A DNA stretch of 64,000 bases, from positions 62,001 to 126,000 of the forward strand of contig JANATG010000012.1 of the NCBI GenBank assembly GCA_029449235.1, in the 5' to 3' direction. The position numbers were made by a program, and so were the translations under genes. The stretch comes from Linnemannia schmuckeri (Eukaryota > Mortierellomycota > Mortierellomycetes > Mortierellales > Mortierellaceae). Below are positions 24,911 through 37,205 of the stretch, piece after piece (the first letter of the stretch is position 1; the number at the start of each line of letters is the position of its first letter). Under the pieces are notes generated by a model. That model did not search any database and had not been told where the DNA came from. It worked only from the letters and a program-made list of their open reading frames with translations.

Positions 24911-26978
24911 CTCAATTGCCCACTGCATATGCTCTTTGGTTTTGCTTTGCATGCCCTTTCGGTCGGGTCTGGCCCTGCGCCTGTTTTTTACCCCTGACCG
25001 GCTTGACCGGGCTGTCGTACTTCCGGCCCTGGTTTGCCTACCCCTCTGACTAATAAAATAAACGCCCTGGCTCCCTCCCTTACGGTCACATTTTTTTTTT
25101 TTTTTTTTTAGCCTGCCCCTTTCCACTTTTGAGTGTTTGTTTGCTTTGTAGTGAGTTGCGTTTGTCAGCCCATTCTTGTTTCCCCACAAACAAACAGCTA
25201 TGCACACAACATAAAAAACACAAAAAAAATAAAGCCGAGGAGAGAGAGAAGGGGAGGGATTGGGGTAGAAGGGGACGGCTCACTTAGGCTGGCTGACTGA
25301 TTGACTGACAACCACTCAAACAAGCTGCCAAAAAACAACAGAGCGCACTTTGATGACGACGGCGACGAAGTGTCTTTTACGAACGGACAGGCAAAAAAAC
25401 ATATACGCACACACACGAACAAAGCGTAAAGCGCATACATAAAAAAAAATATACATGAGCAGATAAACGCATTCGCGCATTGTTGATCGCTCGCATCCAT
25501 CCTCCCTTCTTACCCTTCTCCCCCCACCTATTTGTTTTTTTTTGTTTTTTTGTGGACACATATCGATATGTACACAGAGGAGAAGGGGTCCAGCCCCCAG
25601 GACGTCAGGTCACATAGGAGGACAAAAAAAAAGGGGGAAAGGGACCATCTGTGCGCAAAAGTCGAAACAAAGAGCATAACTTCTTGGTCCTTTGTCTATG
25701 TCATCAAACGGGTGTGATTTTTTTAGACTCATTTTTCTTTTTGCATGCGCGCTCCGAGAAGCAATAACAGTAGTGCGATGAGAGGCTATGAGGAGGAAGG
25801 AATAGACCATGCATGACTAGGTTGGGATGCTCTTTTGTGTCAGGACCAATGGTGTAATATTTTTTTTTTTTTTTTTTTTTTTTTGCCGAGCAATGAGAGA
25901 AGGTCAGGTTCAGGGACACAAGGACAGGGACTTGGGAAGGCAAGGAGAGAGAAACAAAAAAAATGTCAATTGCTGCAAATTGGCTTGTGTTGTGTTGTGT
26001 TGGATTGTTTGCCCATTTTTTTTTTCAGCGCCGTCTGTGCCTGTGCCCTCGGCCTGACGTCCCTTGGGCTTTGCATTTTGCATGTTTTGCATGCATTTTG
26101 CCCTTCTTTGCATTCTTTCTTTGCATGCCTTTTTTTTTTTTTTTTTTTTGTGGCCTGCGGTATGATGATGTGTTGTGCATCGGCAATTGGTCCATTGGAG
26201 AAAGGGGCAAGTGGGACATGGATGTGGAGCATGCTGTTTTGTTTGTCACCTGTTTTATTTCAGTTGGTTTTTCCCCATTTGTGGAGTGGCTGGCTGGCTG
26301 ACCGGCTAGTTGGCTGGTTCGATGGTCCATATATTGTAAATGGCCAGCATGTGCATTTACAAACATCTATACTTACAAAATCCACAGACATTCTCAAACA
26401 AGCGCACAAACTGAGGATACACCTTTGTATTCATATGACTCTTAATATTCACAGGTAAGATTGAATGATCCGTTGACATTTGACAGGCAATTCTCCACCA
26501 TTGACCTCTGAAAAATCATGAATATGGCTTGGCAGGACCATCCACATTTATCTGTGGTTCTCTCAGCGACCAGCAACCCTTAAGAAATAGAGCAGCATTC
26601 GACCACCCCGTGATACCATTGATAAGGAAACCAGGTGGATTTATTATATGGTAAATGTTGGTATGGTAGCAAGAAAAATAACACAGATCTTTCAAAATAA
26701 TGGTGAATTCATAAAATAATTAAGTAGTGAGTGGAAAAAAAGGATAAAAAGGGGTTGGTGTCATGGTGATAGAGAGCCAGAAGGCCAGCGTGGCTCCCCT
26801 CCCCTTGTAATCCCTTCCTGTTCCTCCCTCCTTTCCCCTCGATTTGTTCGAAACAATGCAAAAATAGATGCTAATGATACGGTGGTTTTTTTTTTTCTTC
26901 CTTCATTTTCCTTCAATGCAGGCGGGGCGGGTTTAAGGTGGTTTTGGCGGGGTATGCAACAACCAAGGTGGGGATAGA
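24911..26978. other. Intergenic region, no supported gene
   Basis: Convergent spacer between NMNAT and the CotH-family gene. It contains T19 (25091-25109), T25 (25860-25884), a cluster of TTTGCAT words at about 26070-26127, T20 (26130-26149) and a GC-rich patch at about 24958-25040 that could fold. The stretch 26330-26700 is less repetitive but has no conserved open frame; part of it will be CotH 3' UTR. Confidence 0.55.
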
Positions 26979-28924
26979 TTACTTGATCTGCTTAGGGACA
27001 TCGGTGGCACGGTAATTGATCCAGGGCTTGACACCGTAGGTGATGCCAGTAACGGGGCCGGTCAAACTACTGTGGAAGGTGGCAATGGTGTACTTGGGAT
27101 CCTTTCCAGGGTTCTTGGAGCGGTCCAAGGAGAAGTCCCAGGCGGCCTCAGCCTCGATGAACTTCTCATAGGCAGCAATGCGGGGGTCGAGGACGTCGTT
27201 GTTAAAGACCTTCTGGACGGTGGCCTTAAGGATCTTCTCAAATTCTTTGTTAATCTCAGTGTTCTTATAGATCAACTTGGTGACGAGGGGATGGTCCTTG
27301 CCCTTGCGACGGAGACGGCTGGCGGCGAACTGCTTGTAGGGGACAGCAACATCGGCAAGATTGCCGTCGCTGAAGGTTGAGTCGAAATCGGTGGGGATGA
27401 ACTGCCAGCGGGCCTGGGTGGGGTTGAAGTACATGAAGAAATTGTTGCCCTTCCACCAGCTGCCGTCCCAGGCACCAGTGAGGTATTCCATAACCATCGA
27501 CTTCAAGAACTGGTCAACATCCAGACGAGTGTTCCAGAACTTCATACCGCCAGCCAAGGTGGGGTCGTAATCGGCAAGATCCTTCATGAAGGCAGCAAAC
27601 TGGGCAATGGGCTCAGCCTTGGTGTTGGCACCCAAGTTCTTGTTGGAGTAGACCTCAGGGTTGTAGTTGGCAGTCAAGGAGCCATTGTAGATCATGGTAG
27701 CTTCCTCGCCAATGACGTGTGATCCCATCTGGTAGAGCGATCCCAACTCCTTGGGCTCGGCGCTGCCTCCGTGGAAGGTACTGCGGATGAAGGGGGTTTC
27801 GATATCCTCGACCAACAAATGGAATCCAAAGGGCTTGTTGTTAATATAGACACGGACCCAGGCAGCTTGAGTAGTTCTGACACCGATGGCATTCAAAGAA
27901 TCAATGTATAACTTCTCGCGCATGAACGTGGGCTCGGACGACGAGGAACGCAGCTTGATGATGGGGCGATCAAAGAAGGTCTCGCCCTTATCGTCGTCAA
28001 ACTTGACTCTCAACGAAAGCTTTTTGAACTTGCGCGAACCGTGGCCAGAAACCTTGAGCTTGACCTCGGCGGCGCTGTAGACAGTGTCGGCGTTAATAAA
28101 GCGGAATCCAGCCTTGATGGCCTTGCGCTCGGTATCGAGGGGGTTGGCGAGCATATCGGCAAGGATAGCAGGGTCAGCGGTCATGTGAATGGTCGCAATC
28201 TGGGTATCATCAAAGGCCTTGGAAGGCTTGGGGCGGACATCAGGGTAAATCTGGGGCAGGGCTGGGAAGGTCGCGAAGGTGTTCTGGCGCTGGTAGAACT
28301 CGTTGGGGGTCTTCCTGGCCTTGACGGCGGCGATGCGACGAAGGAACTTCTCCTTGTCGACGATGGCGCCATCGTCGTTGAGCTTGACGTACCGGTAGCC
28401 AGAGCTGGGGTTGGCGCCGACGACGTTGGCGGACCAGAGGGGAAAGGTAGCTTCGGTTGTAGTGAGAGGGGTCAATTTGTTGTTGATCACGACTCCAAAG
28501 GCGCCCTTCTCAGTGTCGGGGTAGCCGATAACATTGTACACAACTGTTTTGTAGGAAGAATAGAAGAAGTAATGAGGGAGATGCTTTATGTGAGTGTCCT
28601 GTTGTTATTGTTGTTGTCCTGTTAGGGGCCAAAGCTAATAAGAAAGATGCATAAGAAAGCGGAAGGGTCCAATGGTGTGGAACGAGTTTGCTGTGGAATG
28701 TATGTTTTTCAGGTACAAGGTTACAAAAAGGTGTGCAAATTGGGTAACAGGACGGCTAAGTAGCTGGTCTGCAGGATGAAGTTATTGTTCACCCTAGCTT
28801 TTCCTTTTTAATTGGTTGGTTGGTTGTTTGCTGGTTCTTTTTGTTGCTCACTATCGCACTTACCATCAGCTAGTGCGCTGGATGCAACAAGGGCCAGAAG
28901 ACTAGGGATAATGAGGGAGCGCAT
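26979..28924 (-). CDS. Secreted CotH-kinase-family protein
   Basis: CotH proteins are atypical kinases first known from Bacillus spore coats and expanded in Mucoromycota, where some act at the cell surface. Exon 1 (28924-28864) encodes MRSLIIPSLLALVASSALA, a clear signal peptide with an ALA cleavage box. Exon 2 (28543-26979) joins in frame across a 320-bp intron to give 541 aa. The mature protein starts near DVVYNVIGYPDTEKG, typical of the family. Core motifs are LRSSSSEPTFMREKLY, YINNKPFGFHLLVED, GNNFFMYFNPTQARWQF and FIPTDFDSTF (the acidic metal-binding region). The C-terminus ends in a charged sequence without a hydrophobic GPI-anchor tail, so it looks secreted or wall-retained rather than anchored. 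Function in this organism is unknown; adhesion or spore-wall roles are inference. Confidence 0.9.
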
Positions 28925-29171
28925 TAGTGTAGAAAAAAAGAGCTGCGTATGTGCGTTAAAAAACCAAGGTTGATGTTGGCTTGTTGTTGTCGTTGAGAGG
29001 AAGATGGAGAGGATGGAGGTAGTTGAGGGCGAAGGAGGGGCGGGAAGGGAGGAGGATAGAGGAGGTGGTGAAGGAAAGAAGAAGGGGGGGGATAAGTTAG
29101 TGGTGGTGGTGGGCCGTGTGGAGTGGTGCAAAGAAAAAAACAGGAGTTTGTGGGCATCGAACTCTTTTATA
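28925..29171 (-). promoter_or_regulatory. CotH-family gene promoter with TATA box
   Basis: A TATAAAAG box reads on the minus strand from 29171 to 29164, about 240 bp before the ATG. The sequence between is CT-rich on the sense strand. Confidence 0.55.
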
Positions 29172-32091
29172 TGAAATGGCCCCCTTCAGTGAACCATGAA
29201 CCATCGCAACACGAGAAGAAAAAGACTTTTGTTATTTGCATGGGGCGTAAAGTAATCATGAGGGATACTCAGGAGTATGGGAAAACACACCCAACCCTTG
29301 CGCAATCAAATTCCTTCTTTTTTGCTCGTGTAATGAACCAAGAGAAGGAAAACCGACAAAAAAGGAGTGAACGATGATGAACAAAAAAGGGAGCACTCAC
29401 TCGTTGTCGTATATTCAAGGAGTGGGAGTGGATTCGACTTGAAAGTGGCGGGTTCAACAGGTTCTATTTCAAGATACGGAGCTCAACTTTGTTTTTCTGT
29501 GCCTCTCACCTTGTTCTTTATCGATGCTTTGTTTTTTACATACAATCAAGGAAGAGAAGAAAAAAAAAGAGAGCACCAGGAGAGATATCTTTTTTCCCTT
29601 TCGTTCGTCTTTCATCAGCAACAAAAAAAAAGGAGAGCCCTGTCTCTCTTGTTCCAGGCACGCATACAGCCAGCCAAAAAAAAAAAAGTGAGCAAACAAA
29701 AAAAAAAAAATATCCTTTGTGCATCTCGTTCTGTGTTTGGTCGTGTGGTATTGTGTGTCCTGGGTCGTGTGTATTGTGGTGTGGTGTGTGGTATAGTGTG
29801 CGGGATTGACCGCACCCCGCCCGGGTCGGCCAGAGCCTGGACAGGAACATGCAGATATCCATGCAGCAGATATGTCACAACTACGATAAAAAAAAAGACG
29901 AGGGGGAAAGGTAATAAAAGGGACTGGGCTGGGGCTGGCTGCATCATGGCGTGCATGGCATTGCTATCCGTCTGCTTGCGCTGCTACCTTAAAAATCCTT
30001 CGGTTTACCAGGTTTACAACGCACAAAAGAGAAAGCTGCTGTGTTTGTTGGAAGTTGCAATGAAAAGTTTTTGAAGCTGCGAATGATGGCTGCTAGGCAC
30101 CTCATAATTGGTTCGATTGAACCTCCACCATTACTCGCTCCTGCAACTCGTTTTCGAACGGAACTAATGATAAAAAACAGAGTTAGGGATCGAGAGACGA
30201 ATCTAGGCATTCAGCCCAGGCAGAGAGCGCCGACAAAAGTAAAAACAACAAGGTTCTTTTTCTCATTCCCCTTCCTCACACTGCCTGCATACATCTCTCT
30301 CTCTTCATTCCACCCCTTCTTTCCCAGTTTTCATCTCACCCTGATGCCATTGTTTTCCTTATTTTGTCTCGGTCACAATCTAGGTAATTCATCAATTGAG
30401 CACTTTCTCTTCTCTCAATCTCTCAACGGTCGAGTCAGGGACAACGGCGTGTGTTGTACATCCATGCGCCGTTGGATTTCAAGGGATTATTAATGGCGTG
30501 GTTGGTGGTGTTTGCAAGGGTTGAGCAATGATAGGTGGTGAATAATGGCGGATGGACAGATCTGGAATGAGGATCAACTCCGTCAGGGACCTTGAACCTG
30601 GATGACTGTAACAATACGCAACAGTCAGCCTGACTAGTGGCCTCGTGTCGGGATCAGAGGACAGATAATCTCGCTCCTTTTTTTCCTTTTTGCCCTCTTA
30701 AAGAAAAAAAAATGATGAATATCTGGGCATGTGTGAGCATTACTTTTTTTCGGGATGCGTGGCAAGAAGGTCCGCCCGCCTATCCTCTCTCGTTTCTTGG
30801 GTAGTTATGAAAATAGAAATTCGCCAGGTTTGCAATGAGGAGTTGGGGGCATAGAGTATTTATAATCTGTTTCTCCAAGGGGCTGGAGTGGGCCATAGAC
30901 CACACCCTGTTCTATTCCTGAATTGTCAAACCTGTGTGAGAAAACAAGACAGAGCAGTAGCGTAGTGAGTGTTCAAAGGAAGGGAGAGTAAGTGACAAAA
31001 GAGTAGGCATCTAGGCACACGCTCGCTCACACTAAATGAGCCAGAAACATCGTAAGGCCAAATGTGTTCCATTTGCAATGTTTCCCGCAAGGAGAGTGGG
31101 TTAATAGACATGGGCTGTTGACAATGGCTTTTTAGCCGAGGCTGACTGGTGGGATTTGGGGCGCCGGAAGAAGGGAAGGAAGAATCGTAGGTCCGGTGAA
31201 AAAAAGAACCGTGACGGAAAATAAAAACAAGCTTTCAAGCAATGCATGGTACTGTACATGCGGACTAACACATACAGGCGAAACAGGATAACGCGACGGA
31301 CTTATTTCTGAACAATAAAAAGGGCCGCGGAATGTTACAGAAGACGAAACTACACAGACAAAGGTATGTTTGGCGGTTTTTTGTGTGCTGTTGGACAGGA
31401 CGACAGCTGGAGTGTTATTCGTGAGATTTGAAGAAAAGTGAGGGGAGGGGAGAATGGATGTCCATTTTGCAAGTTTCAATCCTACCTCCTTCTTCCCCTC
31501 TTTCTCTTGCTGCCAAGAAGACGAACCACTCACACCCATCATGGGCAAAAGAGACAAAGGCGGAAAAACGGATGAAGGATTGTGAGCACTTCCAGCAGGC
31601 AAGGTTTCTTTTTTGTTTTTGCTCTCTTTTTAGGAGAGATCGAAACTATGTTGAGGACTGAAGCGATATTTTTACAACCCTATATTAGTGGCGTAAAATG
31701 ACATAATAGTATATGAGTATCATGTAAGAGTTAACAATATCACCAAAAAAACGTGATTTGTGTCTCCACATGATTGACCTACTCTGGTAAGTCTGAGCAC
31801 AGCGGCAGAGTATCTCAGTAATTTTCATCCCATCCCACATTTCTCGTTATGTTTTTGCCCACCTGCCATCCACCCTAGTTTTGCATGACAACCTAGCGAG
31901 TCGTTTTGTGAAGAGTGATAGGACGCTTTTAGGGGTTCGGTACTTTGGTCAAGCCGGCTTGTTGAGTGCTCTTTCACGTTCCTTCCGATAGCCGGTGAAG
32001 AGCGTTAATAGATACTCCTTCTCGACCAAGTTATGTTCGGGACATCCCTCCTCTTCTTAAAGTTTCTTCCCCCACACTTAGCACCATCTGA

Positions 32092-32126
32092 TTTTTGCTT
32101 TTTGCTTTTTGCTTTTTGCTTTTTGC
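32092..32126 (+). repeat. Heptamer repeat (TTTTTGC)x5
   Basis: Five exact tandem copies of TTTTTGC, followed by a degenerate copy and a T run. Confidence 0.95.
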
Positions 32127-33001
32127 ATTTGCTTTGTTTTTTTTTTTTTTGCTTTGTTGTTGGCCCACTTGCTTTTGTGGCAACTTCCGTTTTCTTTTCA
32201 TTCAGCCTTTATTAGTCTCTAGACTGGCTTTGCAAGGACTAGGGAAAGAGCGGAGCAGTTTTCATCCGATGGTTTGTCATCTCCTTTACGCCATCTCAAG
32301 TATACAGCCTGTTGTTTTCGTTTTGTTTTCCTTTGAATATGAACTCGTCCAAGTCATCCGTTGTTGTAGTTATTTCGTCCCACCATGACAAAGATGAAAA
32401 GCAAAGAAAGATTTTGAATGGAGGAGAAAGGACGAAGAAAACCAGCGCTCATGTGCCTTCTGAAATAGGATGTATTCTTTTCGGTAAAGATGGTGTTTTT
32501 TTCTCCTAGCTGTTTTGAATTGTAAAGGGTCAAGAAATCCATGCCAGAGGTAAGAATGCAAAATATAGGGTGAAGGTTTGCTTGATGTAAGATTTTACCC
32601 ATGGATTAGTGGCGTCTTTTATGATTACGGGGCTCAAAACTACGAAGGCAGAGAGGAGGACAAGATAAACGCGTCGTTGATCGGAGGACCCTCACATTGG
32701 TTTACGGGTCTGTCACATATAAAAAGCAAATAAATACGAAAACTGGACTACACAAACAATGCATGGAGAACTGGTCCGTGTATCATGCCTTTTTTTTCCT
32801 CCCTTATTTGAACACGATGTTTTTTTTTTTTTTTTTTTTTTTTTCAGCTCGACAATTGACATTTCACTGCGGTTAGTTAGCAGGTCACCATTCCCGCCCT
32901 TCCCTGGATCACTCAATGGATTAGTCTAATCCTTTCTTTCCCCCGCACATAAACAAAACCAATAACCCCCCCAAAAAAATAAACAAGCCTTATCAGTTCG
33001 G

Positions 33002-33120
33002 GTCTGCTATTACTGCAGACTTCGGTCCGTGTGTTATGTATTTGTGTGAGTTCTCCTGACTCTCTCCCTCATTTCGCCTCTGACCCTAAAAAAGGGCTTT
33101 TCGGGTTAGAGGTTTTTTTT
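33002..33120 (+). other. Two adjacent hairpins ending in a T8 run
   Basis: Hairpin 1 is GTCTGC (33002-33007), a 7-nt loop, then GCAGAC (33015-33020). Hairpin 2 spans 33077-33112: CCTCT-G-ACCC-T-AAAA pairs with TTTT-C-GGGT-T-AGAGG with one G-T wobble and one mismatch, around a 6-nt loop, and is followed at once by TTTTTTTT (33113-33120). The fold is seen directly. That it is an RNA gene, for example a Pol III transcript ending at the T run, is speculation. Confidence 0.25.
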
Positions 33121-33752
33121 AGGGCTAAAGGAAGGAGGGTGGGAAGTAGCATTATCGTCTCACTGTCCACCGACAAATGAACAAAAAATGTCGATATTTT
33201 GTTTTTTTTTTTTTGTTATCGATCGCAACAGCGCAGGTCATCATACCCATTTTGACTCTTGGGTGATAGTGATAAACCAAGAGAGACTTTTGATGATGTT
33301 TGTATCGATGGCATTCAGATGAAAAGGGGAAGGGTCAAAAGACGAAACGTGATATGTCTCTGGCGTATTGGATGGAACCAAACGCGTTTGGACTAGAGTG
33401 TCCTCCGTCTATGCGCGAAATAACATAAGCATTGCTTTTTTGATCAATCAAAAGAAAGAAAAAATCAAGGAGACAGAGGTAAAGGGAGACCCAAAGAGTG
33501 TAATCTTGTTCAATGACGAGAGGGATGCCAGATCGATGTTCCATTTTTCCACGCTAGTAAAGGTTCAAAACACTGACGGCAGTAGATAGGAGATAGAGAT
33601 AGGCGTCAAGGAGAAAAAAAATCTAGATAGTGAAATAGTCTTTGGTCTCCACAAGCTGTGTGGGAGGACCCTTATTTTCATTCTCCTACTCTCTTCTCTC
33701 ACCCTCTGTCATTATCAACAAAAAAGCGGATCATTTTCGAACACACGGGCTA

Positions 33753-33774
33753 TCTCTCTCTCTCTCTCTCTCTC
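33753..33774 (+). repeat. (TC)n microsatellite
   Basis: Eleven TC dinucleotides in a row. Confidence 0.93.
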
Positions 33775-36700
33775 TTGCTCTCTTCTCGCCAACCTTTTCA
33801 ATATATTTTCCCTCCACGCTCTACACAGTGACCATTGACTGAATTGAAACTGATAAAGTGTGGAACGAACTGATAAATGATCTCAAAAAAAAGGTTAGAT
33901 GAGCGATAAGACGATCGCACTTTTACTTTTCTCTTTGGGCATTTGCGATATGAGATGGGGGTGCAGCCGATGCTTTTTTTAGTTTCTTATTTTATTCTTC
34001 TCGCACTCTTTCACTTTCTCCACTTTGAAAGAGAAGAGGAAAGGGCAATTTTTATGTGCTCTATCCTAAAAGGGCTACCATGGCTTTGCTAACTTTGGCA
34101 TGGTTCTGCCTAACCGTTGGATGATCGTAGTTATCAGCAAAGTAGAGAAGGTGCGTGAAAAAGTAAAATATCTGAGAGCACTAAAAGACAAGAATAATCT
34201 TGAATTGGTGGACGCGTTTTTTCTTTATTTTCTTATCGATGGAAAGCTAAAAAAAATGGCAAAATAAAGGCGTTCGTTGTTGTCGAATGTTACCATTCCA
34301 AACCATTAACTGGGCCCGAAAAAAATATCAGCTCTGTTTGAGCCTACAGACTACGCCCGACCAGCCGGCCAACGGAATGGATGAGCATTGAAAAAATGGA
34401 TTGGGGAATGGAGGAGAGAGCGATCATGGAGTTTCCGTTTGTAGAGGTTCAACTTTTTTTTTCTTGATTGACCCTGTCCTTTGCTCTCTTTGTTGGTGGT
34501 CCTTCATCGAACCCTTTGTGTTCAGCTCTTGTCCTCTCGGCCTTTGTTTGTTTGTATTCCCACTTTTTCTTCTTTCCTATTTTTCTCATATCAAAGACAC
34601 GTCCAAAAAAAAACCTGCTTTTGTGGACACGCTGCTCGTCTTCCCTCTCGGTTGAGTCGGTGTATCTGAGTTGAGGGTGGATCGGTCCGTGGAAATAAAA
34701 AATGATAATCAACAAATCAATAGCCTGTCCCCATTGCCTGATATTGCCTACCCGAGTTTGTTTGTGGTGGAGTACTCTGCTTTGATATGTGTTTTGTTTT
34801 GACCCTTGATACTGTGTTTTTTTGCTACCCTCGTTACTTTCCTTGACTTGCGTTTATTTCATAATGCCATTTGTTTATATATCATTTGTTTATCGCCTTT
34901 GATCATGTTGTATTTTACTCATCTATCCATCTGTTGTAAATGGATGAAGGACGAAGGAAGAAAGAAAGGAGTGAATGAAATGGGGTGATGGTCTTCTGGT
35001 CAACCAAACATCGTGAGTCAGTGGCACTGTTGCTGCTAATGACAAGGCCAAGGAAAATGACAAGATCAGCCGCGCCCTTTTGTCATTCTTGTTCTCGATG
35101 TTCCTTTCTTTCTATGATCGTGCAGCATGCATCTTTTGGCGAAGTGTACTTTGCCCTTTTGTTTTGCGCCCTACTTTTTTTTCATCGGCCATCATCAAGT
35201 CAACCCCACTAAAATGTGAGATATTAGATTATTGGTGCAAACGAAACTAATAAAAAAAAAAAAGAAAGTAAAAGAGAAGGGGCCGAGTGAGTGAATGTGC
35301 GGGTGAGAGGAGGTGAGCACAACGAAAAAAAAAAAAAAAAAAAAAAAAAATAACCATCCGTTCAAAAAATGAAGAATCGAATGCAAGGGACAACAAAGTA
35401 CGCTGGAGACAAGATGTTATAGAGAACTATGTTATCGAAGAACAAGCACACGGAGTCCTGTCTGTCTGTCTCATTCTTCTCTTTCTTTGGCCATTTCCAT
35501 CCTATTCATCGTACTCTACATCTTTGACCGAGTTCACAACTCTAACTTTGTTTTGTCTTCATCCAGAACGAATTTTCGGACAACGTCCCACGCGGCCCAT
35601 GGCAATATCGCATTCTGTGGTTGTTCATGTTCGTCTTTTCTTCGAAAAACAAAAGTTCGTTAATTGTGTTGGGGTTCTTGCTGCACCTCTTTGGTGAGCA
35701 AAAGCAAACAATAAAAACAAACATGAAAGCTAAATGACACACAAAGGAAGACAATTAAGGCAAGGCCGCGCAGTGTGTCCATAACAATAGCAAGAGAAAG
35801 GTCATGCTGTCAATATGGACGAGTCAAATCGCGGCTCTGATTCTCACAATTGCACTACATACAAAGGAAAGTAGAGAAATGCCAAAGTTTCGAGATGGAA
35901 AGAGGATAGGGTGAGATGAGAAGGGGAAAAGAAACTGCGACAGAAAGGATGAAGGCGACAGGTTGGTTCGTTGGATGAAGAAGAGAAAAAAATGCAAGGC
36001 CGTTCGCTCATGTTGTACCATGGTTGTACAACCTTCCCAAAAGAAAGAAGAAAATGACATGAGAAGACAGAGAAAGAGAGAGACACAGACGGAGGGTGAA
36101 ATGAGCAATGCTCGGCAAGCACATTTTGCATTCCTTCTTCTGCCCCCCAACCTTCTATCCCCAAGGTCCCTGCCTAAACGATAATTGAGAGAAGAACACG
36201 GAAGAGTGGGATGAACGAAGGGGAAAAGAAAAACCGTGGGTGAGCCCTACACTAATAAGGATGTCAGAAAACAAAGAGGTAATTTAGATTGTTGAGTTAC
36301 GCCCAACATGCAATTGCCTCCCATGCCATGGTTCAAGAACCTCGATTCAATAGATGATGCGTTTGTTGTTGGTTTTTTTTGTGGTCATTGGTGACTGAAC
36401 CACTCTTCGCATCAAATATGTACATTTTCTCTCGTATCCAACTCATTTCATTGTCCAACCCTGCTCTTTTCTTTCTTTTTTTTCTCTTCACTTTTTCTTT
36501 GTCAGGTCATCTGTTCGTGATCCCTTTTGTTGCTTCTGCTGTCTTGGGCAACACAACAAACAATCATCGCATCCAGGACACTTTATTTTCACTCCTACCT
36601 ACTACATTGGTATCCTCGGCTATTCCTTCAAGTCGGACCACACTCAGATCTTGCATCACATCATCTTTTTTTTCTCAGTTCTGTTTACTCGTCCTTCATT

Positions 36701-37182
36701 GCTTATTACACATTTGCAACTCCTTCCTCCCTCGGACCTTCCGAATGTATTGGGACGCGATGGTGATGGCGATGGTGGCGTGGGCGTTCGCGCATAGAGT
36801 TTCAACTTTGGCGTAAAAAAGGTCGAGCCATACATGTGCTAAACATGTGTTTGTCGTTGCTGTGAATGTGGAGATCTGTGAATGGTAAGAAAGTGAGAAG
36901 GATGGATGGAAGGGGCGCGCCAAACAGCTCTCATTCTTCGAACAAGTCCTTCCGTCAGACGTGACCAACTCTTTCCGGGTTACTTTTATCAGTCTTTTTT
37001 TTCTCATGTTGCGCATCTCAGGTCGTACTTTCATGTCAAGGTCCACGAACTAGGCCAAACATCAACAACCAGCTACCCAGCAACCCTCCCTATCGGTCAA
37101 GTAGCTAAACAAACATAATGTACCCCTTTTTATCTATGCTTCTTCCTCCCTACTGCCCCAACTATTTCATTTCCTATCAAAA

Positions 37183-37205
37183 GGGGGGGGGGGCGAGCGG
37201 GGGGG
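37183..37205 (+). repeat. G-run cluster, possible G-quadruplex
   Basis: G11 at 37183-37193, then CGAGC, then G7 at 37199-37205. It stands out in an AT-rich region. There are enough G triplets for an intramolecular quadruplex. Confidence 0.6.

Noticed and set aside
28041..28625. 194-codon plus-strand frame rich in Gly/Val
   Set aside because: It is antisense to the CotH-family coding exon, and its composition mirrors that gene's codon bias.
30111..30126. GGTTCGATTGAACC as a tRNA T-arm
   Set aside because: It is a short palindrome; no acceptor, D or anticodon stems could be placed around it.
33081..33112. CCCTAAA/GGGTTAG words as a telomerase RNA template
   Set aside because: The template-like strand reads CTGACCCTAAA with a mismatch, and both words are simply the two arms of one hairpin.
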